A stretch of DNA of 21,961 nucleotides. Source: an uncultured bacterium. Lineage in GTDB: Bacteria; Actinomycetota; Coriobacteriia; Coriobacteriales; Coriobacteriaceae. The number at the start of each line of letters is the position of its first letter. Position 1 is the stretch's first letter. The notes beneath the pieces are model-generated. The model was not told the DNA's origin. It did no database searches and worked only from the letters and a program-made list of their open reading frames with translations. Of the stretch, positions 7,542 to 15,168 are shown piece by piece. Position numbers and translations under genes: made by a program. The stretch is from positions 1 through 21,961 of the forward strand of contig CAJMSV010000020.1 in NCBI GenBank assembly GCA_905216175.1, given 5' to 3'.

Positions 7542-8759
7542 ATGGATAGCGATGCCAAGCTGAACATCTTGACCGAGGCCCTAGCTGCTGCCGGGGCTTC
7601 GGCATTGGCAATCGATGCGCGTGGGGACGTCGCGATCTCGACCATGAATGACGCGGCGCTTGAGCGGGATGTGGCGGCTTTTGTCGCTGAGCGCCTCGAC
7701 CGTATAGGAGACGGTGCGCGTCTGGTTATGGGGCGTGCGGGTGCGCGCCTGAGCCTGACCGTTCGCCCCACCGACAAAGAGGGTGGGAGCCTTTGGGTCG
7801 TCGTGGTCCGCGAGGTGCGCGGCGCCGCGGCGCATGCGGGCATCGAGTGGCTCAACGCCGACGAAGTTGAGGCCCGCTACGAATCGAGCGCGTACGGCAT
7901 CGTTGAGGGTGCCGCTGCGGTGGCTGCACCGGTTGCCGAGAGCTATGCGCGCGGGGTGCCCCTTATGCTCGAGGGCGAGTTGGGCGCGGGCCAGGTCGAG
8001 ATCGCCAAGCGCCTCTATCTGGCTGGCCCTTTTGCCGATCAACCCTTTGTTTCCGTTGCGCTCGATGAGCTCACCGAGCGCGGTTGGCGCCACGTGCTCA
8101 AAAGCGCCGAATCGCCGTTGTTCCAAACAGGGCTGACCCTTTGCATTGAGGGCTGGAACGCGGTTGGCCCCCAGCGCCTCCGCGAGCTGGTCTCCACGAT
8201 GGCCGACACCGCGTTGGCGACGCGCTGCCATGTGGTGCTGACGGCGAATGACATGCCGGGCGGCAGCGAAAGTGATCAAGCCGCCTTTGTGACCGAGCGC
8301 TTCGCCTGTGCGGTGAGCGTGGCGCCGGCAATCGCCGAGCAGGGGGCCGCGTCGACGAAGGTTGCGCGCTATTTGGAATATCTCGCTGATGCATTTGGGA
8401 CGGCAGCGCCCACGCTGTCTGCCGCGGCGACGAAGACACTCGATGCTTACCGCTGGCCGCGCAATTATCTGCAGCTCCGCGAGGTCTCGGAACGACTGTA
8501 TATATTGGTGGGGGCGGGCACGGTGGACCGCGCTATGGCGGAGGAAGTGCTCGCCCAAGAGGACGTGATTAAGACCGCAACCTTTGGTGCCCCGACACTC
8601 GAAAGCGACCTGTATATCCTGCGACCGCTGGCCGATACCGGGCGAGATATCGCGCATCTGGTTGTAGATCATCTCCACGGCAACCGAACCCGTGCGGCGG
8701 AGGTACTGGGCATAAGCCGTACAACGCTGTGGCGCTTGCTGAAGGACGATGACCGTTGA
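7542..8759 (+). CDS. Fis-type regulator with degenerate sigma-54-activator-like AAA+ domain
   Basis: The 405-residue protein has three parts: an N-terminal region (1-100) with no recognised motif, a central region (about 110-340) aligning with the AAA+ domain of sigma-54 enhancer-binding proteins, and a C-terminal Fis-type helix-turn-helix, NRTRAAEVLGISRTTLWRLL. The central domain is badly eroded. The Walker A position reads GELGAGQ (145-151), with Gln in place of the catalytic Lys. The GAFTGA sigma-54 contact loop is absent. The Walker B region reads LTLCIEGW without the Asp-Glu pair. WPRNYLQL preserves the WPGNVREL landmark. It is therefore unlikely to hydrolyse ATP or open a sigma-54 promoter, and probably works as a plain DNA-binding regulator. 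ATG 7542 follows AGGGGC; the frame is open upstream but shows no homology. Confidence 0.75.
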   Translation: MDSDAKLNILTEALAAAGASALAIDARGDVAISTMNDAALERDVAAFVAERLDRIGDGARLVMGRAGARLSLTVRPTDKEGGSLWVVVVREVRGAAAHAGIEWLNADEVEARYESSAYGIVEGAAAVAAPVAESYARGVPLMLEGELGAGQVEIAKRLYLAGPFADQPFVSVALDELTERGWRHVLKSAESPLFQTGLTLCIEGWNAVGPQRLRELVSTMADTALATRCHVVLTANDMPGGSESDQAAFVTERFACAVSVAPAIAEQGAASTKVARYLEYLADAFGTAAPTLSAAATKTLDAYRWPRNYLQLREVSERLYILVGAGTVDRAMAEEVLAQEDVIKTATFGAPTLESDLYILRPLADTGRDIAHLVVDHLHGNRTRAAEVLGISRTTLWRLLKDDDR

Positions 8760-8770
8760 GCGAGGCGCCC

Positions 8771-8799
8771 GTGACCGCGCGCGACGCGTGTGCTACAGT
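8771..8799 (+). promoter_or_regulatory. Probable promoter of the 8844 gene
   Basis: GTGACC (8771-8776), 17 bases, then TACAGT (8794-8799). The spacing is ideal for a sigma-70-type promoter and the start site would be about 40 bases before ATG 8844. It lies just after the preceding stop codon. Confidence 0.45.
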
Positions 8800-8843
8800 C
8801 CAAAGCGTTATTGTTTCGATTTGGTTACGGCGTGCGAGGGCAT

Positions 8844-9419
8844 ATGGCTGAGACATCAAAACCGAGCCGCAGAAGGCGGAGTGCCGCGCCGGTCAACCGA
8901 CGCACGACATCGGTGACGTGGGGCAAACACGCCTCGGGGTTTGATGGCTCGTTCAAGCGCACTAAATACGGTTATCCTTCGGCAAGCGCCCGCTTGGCCA
9001 TGCAGGCAGAGTCCTCGCTGTGGGGCCGCAAACGCGTGGTGGGCTCAAAGCTCAAGCACGACGGAACGCTCGGTTACATCAGCCGCGGGGCGGCTCGCCG
9101 CAGTGGGCTCAATCCTGCTGGTTGGCATCGTTATGTGCCGATCGTGGCCGTCGTTGCAGTGATCGTCATCGCACTCGCTGCGCTTGGCTACGCCGGCGGT
9201 GGCGCCAACTTGGACGCGGTGTTTAAATCGCCCGAGCTCGCGCATGCAGGCACAGAAGTTGTCGAGGGCGCTCAGACCCAGACGGGCGTTGCGCCCCAGC
9301 GCGGCATCGTCGCGGCGGCCTCCACCATCGCCGACGCGCAAAAGGACGAGGACGAACAAGGCAGCGGAGTCGAAACGACCCAGGCAAATGAAACGGCAAC
9401 AACTCCATCGGCGGGATAA
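8844..9419 (+). CDS. Unknown single-span membrane protein with basic N-terminal half
   Basis: I do not recognise this 191-residue protein. Residues 1-95 are strongly basic (SRRRRS, VNRR, GRKR) with short Gly/Ser/Tyr-rich stretches. One hydrophobic span is at about 97-117 (VPIVAVVAVIVIALAALGYAG). The remaining 70 or so residues are Ala/Thr/Glu-rich, acidic and low in complexity. By the positive-inside rule the basic half is cytosolic and the acidic tail extracellular. ATG 8844 follows GAGGG at proper spacing and a candidate promoter. The basic cytosolic half could contact nucleic acid or phospholipid head groups, but that is speculation. It looks like its own transcription unit. Confidence 0.7.
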   Translation: MAETSKPSRRRRSAAPVNRRTTSVTWGKHASGFDGSFKRTKYGYPSASARLAMQAESSLWGRKRVVGSKLKHDGTLGYISRGAARRSGLNPAGWHRYVPIVAVVAVIVIALAALGYAGGGANLDAVFKSPELAHAGTEVVEGAQTQTGVAPQRGIVAAASTIADAQKDEDEQGSGVETTQANETATTPSAG

Positions 9420-9429
9420 GTTGCGAGTG

Positions 9430-9466
9430 GGGCAGCTAATTTGGGACGGGGCTTTTTTAGCTGCCC
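9430..9466 (+). terminator. Possible terminator after the 8844 gene
   Basis: GGGCAGCTAA (9430-9439) and TTAGCTGCCC (9457-9466) pair over ten bases, ten bases after the stop. The T-run (9453-9458) lies in the loop and 3' arm rather than after the stem, so function as an intrinsic terminator is uncertain. Confidence 0.4.
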
Positions 9467-9539
9467 AAGACAGTGGCTCATTCGATGTCAGTCGCCAAAA
9501 GCGAGCGAGCCGCATTTTCGCCAAGGTGACGTGAAATGA

Positions 9540-9568
9540 GAGGGCGCTGACCTTCTGGTCGCGCCCTC
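9540..9568. other. Hairpin in the 9420-9647 gap
   Basis: GAGGGCGC (9540-9547) pairs with GCGCCCTC (9561-9568), and the interior GACC-TTCT-GGTC continues the stem across one bulged T. No T-run follows on either strand. It is the second of three hairpins in this 228-base gap, which otherwise shows no gene. Confidence 0.45.
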
Positions 9569-9619
9569 GAAATTGAACGTCAGATTGGCGTGAATGCGGC
9601 CCGCGCAGCGTCAACGAGC

Positions 9620-9641
9620 CCGCCGTTCGGTAGAACGGCGG
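9620..9641 (-). terminator. Hairpin just past the nitroreductase stop
   Basis: CCGCCGTTC (9620-9628) and GAACGGCGG (9633-9641) form a perfect 9-base stem with a tetraloop, six bases beyond the nitroreductase stop on the minus strand. The downstream T-tract is weak, so this is a probable transcript 3' end rather than a certain terminator. Confidence 0.5.
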
Positions 9642-9647
9642 AACGAA

Positions 9648-10169
9648 TTACCTTACGTAGATGACGTTGTCGCGGCGCGGCTTTGCCTCGGGTAGCGTGT
9701 CCTCGGCGTAGCCCAGAATGCAGTGACCGACACCGCGCAGGCTGCCGTCGGCGGGCAGGCCCCAGCTGGCCAGCAGCTCCAGGCCCTCGGGCGAGTCAAA
9801 GACCTCATGCGCGCGGTGAATCCAGCACGAATCGACACCCAGCGCATAAGCGGCGTTGAGCAAGTTGCCCATGGCGAGCGAGCCGTCTTCCAGATGTGTG
9901 GGCACGCTGCGGTCAACCAGCACCACCACAACGGTCTTGGCGCCATAGAAGGGGTCGCTGTTGCTGCCCATGACCTGGGCGTTGAGCTGTGAGAGACGCT
10001 CGACGGTCGCGGGGTCGGTGACGGCGACAAACGTCACCGGCTGGCGGCCCATGCCGCTCGGTGCATATTGGCCGGCTTCGATAATACGTGCAAGCTTTTC
10101 GGCCTCGACGGGACGATCACTGTAGTTGCGGCAGCTGCGGCGGTGAATGAGTGCTTCGATGGTCTCCAT
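9648..10169 (-). CDS. Nitroreductase-family FMN-dependent oxidoreductase
   Basis: A 173-residue nitroreductase-fold flavoprotein, likely an FMN-dependent NAD(P)H oxidoreductase acting in the cytosol. The N-terminal FMN-binding signature IHRRSCRNYSDRPV is at about residues 7-20, followed by APSGMGRQPV. The central helix region AMGNLLNAAYALGVDSCWI is at about 98-116, and the C-terminal GVGHCILGYAED is typical. The ATG at 10169 is preceded by AAGGAGA at five bases; the frame extends further upstream without family similarity. Length matches short members (170-200). The substrate cannot be inferred. Confidence 0.9.
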   Translation of the reverse strand: METIEALIHRRSCRNYSDRPVEAEKLARIIEAGQYAPSGMGRQPVTFVAVTDPATVERLSQLNAQVMGSNSDPFYGAKTVVVVLVDRSVPTHLEDGSLAMGNLLNAAYALGVDSCWIHRAHEVFDSPEGLELLASWGLPADGSLRGVGHCILGYAEDTLPEAKPRRDNVIYVR

Positions 10170-10463
10170 GGTGTCTCCTTGCGGTGGCGTTGCAGATGCC
10201 ACGTTCATACCCGTCGGGCTCAAACGATAGACGGTCAATTGCCCGGCCAAAAGGATAGATTCCAATTGGGAAAGTAGGTTTGCATAAAAGTACCTTCAGA
10301 ATGTGACAAACAAATGGGATGGTTAAACGTTTTATCCCGTCTACCCTGCGGTTTTTTACCACTTGCCTAAATGACGAACGCATAACCTCTGATAAAGGTT
10401 TTACTAAAGGAGTACCAACGTTTATCAATGCGCCGTGGTGGCGCCGGGCCAGGAGGTAACATC

Positions 10464-10754
10464 ATGTTCCAGGCTGGAGATGTCGTCGAGACCGATTTCG
10501 AAGGATTTCTGAAGCTGCTGCGTTCCAAGACGCGCGCTTTCGTGTCGATCAACGATCACGAGTACTACATCACGCACACCGATGGCTATTGGCGTGTTCA
10601 GGATTGCGAGGCCCTCAACGACAAGGGCCACTTTACTGACTGCTCCGAGCTGGTCAACACGGTCTGCGAGGTCGTCGAGCTGCCGTGGATTGCCGGCAAG
10701 AGCCTGCATGACAGCTTCTCGGGCGCTACGGTCTATGAGGCCGTCGCCGCTTAA
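10464..10754 (+). CDS. Small conserved-looking protein of unknown function
   Basis: A 96-residue soluble protein that I cannot assign to a family. It starts MFQAGDVVETDFEGFLKLLR and has a strongly mixed, globular composition with several aromatic residues (EYYITHTDGYWRVQ), acidic C-terminal half and a late Ser-Phe-Ser. ATG 10464 sits seven bases after an AGGAGG ribosome-binding site, and a strong terminator follows at 10781, both indicating a real monocistronic gene. The 294-base upstream gap (10170-10463) shows no other gene. It contains an AT-rich TAAACGTTTTATCC stretch and TAACCTCTGATAAAGGTTTTA, likely promoter or operator sequence. Confidence 0.72.
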   Translation: MFQAGDVVETDFEGFLKLLRSKTRAFVSINDHEYYITHTDGYWRVQDCEALNDKGHFTDCSELVNTVCEVVELPWIAGKSLHDSFSGATVYEAVAA

Positions 10755-10780
10755 CAGGCAATATAACCCGATTTTCACGT

Positions 10781-10816
10781 GACCGCTGGCGCCGCCCCCG
10801 CGCCGGCGGTCTTTTT
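10781..10816 (+). terminator. Intrinsic terminator after the 10464 gene
   Basis: GACCGCTGGCG (10781-10791) pairs with CGCCGGCGGTC (10801-10811) with one G-T wobble, followed by TTTTTC. It starts 26 bases past the stop codon. Confidence 0.88.
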
Positions 10817-10859
10817 CTGCCGATAGGCCATAAAAGTGCGCGCATTTGCGGAGAGCCTG

Positions 10860-10888
10860 TTGACGATAGTCAAAACTCGGACTAATCT
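10860..10888 (+). promoter_or_regulatory. Promoter of the MarR-ABC operon
   Basis: TTGACG (10860-10865), 17 bases, then TAATCT (10883-10888). This is the best sigma-70-type match in the window. Transcription would start near 10895, about 40 bases before the MarR start codon. Confidence 0.7.
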
Positions 10889-10921
10889 AGAGACACAAAA
10901 TTGGTCAAAAATCGGACAATC
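10869..10921 (+). promoter_or_regulatory. Direct-repeat candidate operator of the MarR regulator
   Basis: GTCAAAACTCGGACTAATC (10869-10887) and GTCAAAAATCGGACAATC (10904-10921) share GTCAAAANTCGGAC and start 35 bases apart. The first covers the spacer and -10 element of the operon promoter and the second lies just past the likely start site, so binding there would repress. Autoregulation by the adjacent MarR protein is inferred. Confidence 0.55.
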
Positions 10922-10935
10922 GAATGGTGGGATAG

Positions 10936-11436
10936 ATGAATAGTGCGGTTACGTTGGTCGACTTCGACCGGTTGCTCAATGGACTCGACCATATCTATTC
11001 GGAGTTCTCGCGCGCCTGCGGCCTTTCGGACTGCGCTTACTGGATGCTCGTCGATACCAGCACGGCGGGCGGCAGTATTGCCGTAAGCCGTCTGACAAGC
11101 GAATGGTTCTACAGCAAGCAGACCATCAACTCGGCAATTAAAACCTTGACGGCGCGGGGCTTCGCCACGCTGGAGTTTGCCGAGGGCAGCCGTAAGAACA
11201 AGGTTGTGAGCCTGACCGAAGAGGGCAGGCGATTTGCCGAGCGTTATGCGTTGCCGGCACTCAAGGCCGAGAAGCGAGCCTTTGGCGCGCTTGAGCCGTG
11301 TGAGCAGCGCGAGATTATGCGCTTGATCGGCAAATTCTCTCAGGTGCTCGGCGATGAGTGCGATGCCTTTAAGCAGCATATCGCTGCCGAGAGCCAAGCC
11401 GAGAATCAAGGTGAGGGGGAGTCGTGCGACTGTTAA
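10936..11436 (+). CDS. MarR-family transcriptional regulator
   Basis: A 166-residue winged-helix regulator of the MarR family. The recognition region is SIAVSRLTSEWFYSKQTINSAIKTL (about 54-78), then the wing GFATLEFAEGSRKNKVVSLTEEGRRFAE. Helices at both ends should form the dimer interface. The tail is acidic and Cys-containing (GEGESCDC). The ATG follows GGTGGGAT. It is the first gene of an operon, overlapping the first ABC gene by 13 bases, which indicates translational coupling. MarR proteins in this position usually repress the exporter and release it when a substrate drug binds; the ligand is unknown. Confidence 0.92.
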   Translation: MNSAVTLVDFDRLLNGLDHIYSEFSRACGLSDCAYWMLVDTSTAGGSIAVSRLTSEWFYSKQTINSAIKTLTARGFATLEFAEGSRKNKVVSLTEEGRRFAERYALPALKAEKRAFGALEPCEQREIMRLIGKFSQVLGDECDAFKQHIAAESQAENQGEGESCDC

Positions 11437-13160
11437 TGAGGTTTCTAAAGCCATATCGAGGGCTTGTCGCAGTGACGCTGCTGGTGCTGCTGGTGGATAA
11501 CGTCGGTACGCTGTTGGTTCCCACGATGCTGGCGAACATGGTCAACACCGGTATTACCACGGGCGATGTCGACTACATTTTACGCAACGGCCTATACATG
11601 TTTATCGCGACCAGCATGGCTAGCGGCGGCACGGTGCTGGGCTGCTATCTTTCGGCGCGCCTGGCCGCCAACGTGGCTTGCGATATCCGCAATGCCGTGT
11701 ACGACAAATCGCTCGAGCTCGCGGCCAGCGATTTTGAGCGCTTTGGCACCGGATCGATGATCACGCGCTCGCTCAACGACATCAACGTGATTCAGCAGGC
11801 GATTCTGCAGACAATTCAGCTGGTGCTGCCCGTGCCGTTTTTGGCTGTGGCGGGCATCATCTTCGCCTGGTTTATCGATCCCGCCATGGGCACGCTTCTG
11901 GGCGTAGTCGTTGCGATTGTGCTGGTGGCGGCGGTCTTTACGGTTGCCAACGCGGCACCGATTTTTATGCGCCTACAGGGCTTTATCGACCGCATGAACG
12001 TGGTGCTGCGCGAGAATATTGTGGGCGTGCGCGTCATCCGTGCGTTTAACAAGGAGCGCCACGAGGAACGGCGTCTGGACGAGGTGTTTAGCGAATACGC
12101 CGCCAACGCCATCAAAGTCAACCACCTGTTTGTGGGCCTCGACAGCTCAAGCTTCTTTTTGATGAACATCGCCGAGGTGGCGGTGCTGTGGGTGGGCGGC
12201 AACCGCGTAGGCACCAACGCCATGCAGATTGCGAGTATCTCGGCGGTGCTGGAGTATGCAATTCTGATCCTGTTCTTTGTGATGATGGCCCAGATGGTGG
12301 TGCTGACGCTTCCGCGTGCCGCGGCATGCCTAAGCCGTGCACAGCAAGTGCTGGAGATTGAGCCGAGCATCGTCGATGGCAAGCGTACGCTTGATGCGGC
12401 CGCGTCCGACTCAAAGGACGGGGCCGATGCGGTCGCCGTGTTCGACCATATGTCGTTTCGCTTTGACGACGCCGACGAGGACACCCTGTGCGACCTGAGC
12501 TTTGCCTGTCGCCGCGGTCAGACGACTGCGATCGTCGGCTCGACCGGTTCGGGTAAGTCGACGGTGGCAAAGCTTCTGCTGCGCTTCCACGATGCCACCA
12601 AGGGCGCCATTCGCCTGGACGGCGTCGATCTGCGCGAGCTTTCGCAAGATGAGATCCGTGGACACATCGCCTATGTGCCGCAGAAGGCGTGGCTGTTCTC
12701 GGGCACCGTGGCAAGTAATCTGCGCTTTGGCAACGAGGACGCGACCGAGACCGACATGCTTCACGCGCTTGAGGTTGCCCAGAGCACCTTTGTGCTCGAT
12801 CAGCCTCAGGGGCTCGATACCCCGGTTGCCCAGGGCGGTACGAACTTTTCGGGCGGCCAGCGCCAGCGCCTGGCCATTGCTCGCGCGCTCATGAAGCAGG
12901 CCGATCTGTACATCTTCGACGACAGTTTTTCTGCTCTGGACTTTAAGACTGATGCCGCCCTGCGCCATGCGTTGCAAGATGAGACGCGTGACGCTGCGGT
13001 GCTCATCATCGCGCAGCGCATCTCGACGATCTTGCACGCCGACCAGATTGTCGTGCTCAAGGACGGCGAGGTTGTGGGCTTGGGCACGCATGGCGAGCTT
13101 ATGGAAACCTGCGAGGTGTACCGCGCCATCGCGGAATCGCAAATGAAGGGAGGTGAGTAG
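11424..13160 (+). CDS. ABC exporter half-transporter, degenerate-site subunit
   Basis: A 578-residue fused membrane and ATPase half-transporter of the multidrug/lipid exporter type, in the cytoplasmic membrane. Six spans lie within about residues 10-300, including the typical coupling stretch NVVLRENIVGVRVIRAFNKE. In the ATPase domain, Walker A is GSTGSGKST near 372, the Q-loop is AYVPQKAWLF near 418, the signature is FSGGQRQRLAIARAL near 475 and Walker B is LYIFDDSFSALD near 495. The catalytic Glu after Walker B is Asp, while the signature is canonical. In heterodimeric exporters such as TM287/288 this marks the subunit forming the non-hydrolysing site. The partner begins one base after its stop. 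Confidence 0.93.
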   Translation: MRLLMRFLKPYRGLVAVTLLVLLVDNVGTLLVPTMLANMVNTGITTGDVDYILRNGLYMFIATSMASGGTVLGCYLSARLAANVACDIRNAVYDKSLELAASDFERFGTGSMITRSLNDINVIQQAILQTIQLVLPVPFLAVAGIIFAWFIDPAMGTLLGVVVAIVLVAAVFTVANAAPIFMRLQGFIDRMNVVLRENIVGVRVIRAFNKERHEERRLDEVFSEYAANAIKVNHLFVGLDSSSFFLMNIAEVAVLWVGGNRVGTNAMQIASISAVLEYAILILFFVMMAQMVVLTLPRAAACLSRAQQVLEIEPSIVDGKRTLDAAASDSKDGADAVAVFDHMSFRFDDADEDTLCDLSFACRRGQTTAIVGSTGSGKSTVAKLLLRFHDATKGAIRLDGVDLRELSQDEIRGHIAYVPQKAWLFSGTVASNLRFGNEDATETDMLHALEVAQSTFVLDQPQGLDTPVAQGGTNFSGGQRQRLAIARALMKQADLYIFDDSFSALDFKTDAALRHALQDETRDAAVLIIAQRISTILHADQIVVLKDGEVVGLGTHGELMETCEVYRAIAESQMKGGE

Positions 13161-13161
13161 C

Positions 13162-15168
13162 ATGGCCGAGGAGCTCAAGAAGCAGGGCGGCGTTGATGAC
13201 GCCGTTGCCGCGGGGCTGGTCGAGGAAACGGCTGCCGTGGCACCCGAGCTGGATGACGCCGCCAAGGCTGCAGCCGAGCGCGAGGCTCGCCGCCAAGCGC
13301 TCTACGAGGAAAACGAACGTGCCGAGGACGAGCGCGCCCGCGCCGAGGCGGCGCGCCTGCGCGATGTGGACGACGAAGACGAGGACGAGACGCCTCGGGA
13401 TACCTGGGCGACGGTGCGCCGCCTGTGGAGTGAGGCTGCCGGCGACCATTGGCGCTTCTATATCGTGTTCGCGAGCATTGTGTTCTATGCCATCTTTAAC
13501 ACCGCTGCGCCGGCATATAGCGCCCGTGTGATCGATGAGATGTGGGGCCACATTCAGGTGGCGTTTGCCAACGATACCACCTTCAACATCACCTGGGAGA
13601 ACTGCGGCAGGACCATCTTCATCTACTTTATGATTTGGACGGCCGCTGCCTCGTTCTACGCGCTCCAGAGCTTTTTGATGTCGAGCGTGGCCGAACGCCT
13701 CAATCTGCGCCTGCGCAACCGCATCGCGCAAAAGCTCAACCGTCTGCCGCTCGCCTATTTTGACGCGCATCGTCCCGGCGAGGTCGTCAGCCGCGCGACC
13801 AACGACCTGGACAAGATGTCCGAGAGCATGCAGCGCGGATTGCTGCAGCTGCTCGTGTCGATCGGCACGGTTGTTGGTGCTGTGAGCGTGATGTTCGTGT
13901 TCAGCGTGCAGCTTACGCTCGTCTTTCTGTTCTTTACGGCACTGTCGCTGCTGGTGACGAAGGTCGTCTCGCGTCGCACACACGATGTGACCGGCGAGCG
14001 CCAGGAGTGGGTGTCCAAGATTACGAGTGCGGTCGAGGAAGGCTATTCGGGCCGTCTGGTGATTCGCGCGTTTAACCGCGAGCGTCAGAGCTCCGCTGAG
14101 GTGCACGAGGCCTCGGGCGAGCTGGCGCGCGTGAGCACCAAGGCCGACTTTATGATCAACGCCGTCGGACCCACGGTTCGCTTTATTGGTCGCCTGGCGC
14201 AGATCGTGATCGCGCTCGTGGGCTGCAGCATGCTGGTCGCCGGCCACATGACCGTCGGCGTGTTCCAGGCGTTCTTCCAGTTTATCTACGAGGCGTCCGA
14301 ACCCATGACGCAGCTGTCGTTCACTTTCAACTCGCTGCAGAGCGCGCTGGCGAGTGCGGAGCGCGTGTTCGACCTGCTCGATGAACCAGAGATGGAGGCC
14401 GATCCGCTGCCGGACGAGGCCGCCAAGCTGCCGGGTCGCATTGAGGGCCGCGTCGCTTTTGAGCACGTGCGCTTTGGCTATTCGCCCGACAAGCCGCTTA
14501 TGCGCGACGTGTCGTTTACCGCCGAGCCGGGCCAGAAGGTTGCCGTGGTGGGAACCACGGGCGCAGGCAAGACGACGCTCATCAACCTGCTCATGCGCTT
14601 TTACGAGATTGACGGCGGGCGTATTACGCTCGACGGCGTAGATACGAGCCGCATGGACCGCGGCGAGCTACGTCAGCAGTTTGGCAAGGTGCTGCAAGAC
14701 GCCTGGCTGTTCGACGGCACGATTGCCGAGAACATCGCCTACGGCTGCCCCGAGGCAACGCGCGAGGAGATTGTTGCGGCTGCGCGCGCCGCCCAGGTTG
14801 ACTTCTTTGTGCGCACCATGCCGCAGGGCTACGACACGCGCGTGGCCAACGATGCCGAAAGCATCAGCCAGGGCCAGCGGCAGCTGCTGACCATCGCACG
14901 CGTGCTGCTCAACAACCCGGCGATTCTCATCCTGGACGAGGCGACCTCAAGCGTGGACACGCGCACCGAGCTTGCTATCGGCCGCGCCATGGACGCGCTC
15001 ATGCGCGGGCGCACGAGCTTTGTGATCGCGCATCGCCTGTCGACGATCGTGGACGCCGACTTGATCTTGGTCATGGACCACGGCAACATTATCGAGCAGG
15101 GCACGCATAAGGAGCTGCTCGCAGCCGAGGGCGCTTATGCTGACCTCTATCTGAGTCAGTTCGCATAA
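13162..15168 (+). CDS. ABC exporter half-transporter, catalytic-site subunit
   Basis: A 668-residue membrane-ATPase half-transporter, partner of the preceding gene. Walker A is GTTGAGKTT near 465, the signature is ISQGQRQLLTIARVLL near 568 and Walker B is ILILDEATSSVD near 588, with the catalytic Glu intact and the H-loop in IAHRLSTI. The altered ISQGQ signature complements the other subunit's canonical one, so the pair should have one active and one degenerate ATP site. Unusual is an N-terminal extension of about 85 residues before the first span, rich in Ala, Glu, Asp and Arg and probably coiled-coil, ending in a DDEDEDE run. ATG 13162 follows GGAGGTGA and lies one base past the previous stop. 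The stop codon directly abuts a palindromic repeat. Confidence 0.94.
   Translation: MAEELKKQGGVDDAVAAGLVEETAAVAPELDDAAKAAAEREARRQALYEENERAEDERARAEAARLRDVDDEDEDETPRDTWATVRRLWSEAAGDHWRFYIVFASIVFYAIFNTAAPAYSARVIDEMWGHIQVAFANDTTFNITWENCGRTIFIYFMIWTAAASFYALQSFLMSSVAERLNLRLRNRIAQKLNRLPLAYFDAHRPGEVVSRATNDLDKMSESMQRGLLQLLVSIGTVVGAVSVMFVFSVQLTLVFLFFTALSLLVTKVVSRRTHDVTGERQEWVSKITSAVEEGYSGRLVIRAFNRERQSSAEVHEASGELARVSTKADFMINAVGPTVRFIGRLAQIVIALVGCSMLVAGHMTVGVFQAFFQFIYEASEPMTQLSFTFNSLQSALASAERVFDLLDEPEMEADPLPDEAAKLPGRIEGRVAFEHVRFGYSPDKPLMRDVSFTAEPGQKVAVVGTTGAGKTTLINLLMRFYEIDGGRITLDGVDTSRMDRGELRQQFGKVLQDAWLFDGTIAENIAYGCPEATREEIVAAARAAQVDFFVRTMPQGYDTRVANDAESISQGQRQLLTIARVLLNNPAILILDEATSSVDTRTELAIGRAMDALMRGRTSFVIAHRLSTIVDADLILVMDHGNIIEQGTHKELLAAEGAYADLYLSQFA

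Noticed and set aside
7581..8678. 365-residue open frame on the minus strand
   Set aside because: Antisense to the Fis-type regulator gene, which has a clear C-terminal helix-turn-helix.
13099..14466. 455-residue open frame on the minus strand
   Set aside because: Antisense to the second ABC gene; composition is that of a reverse-complement frame, not a protein family.
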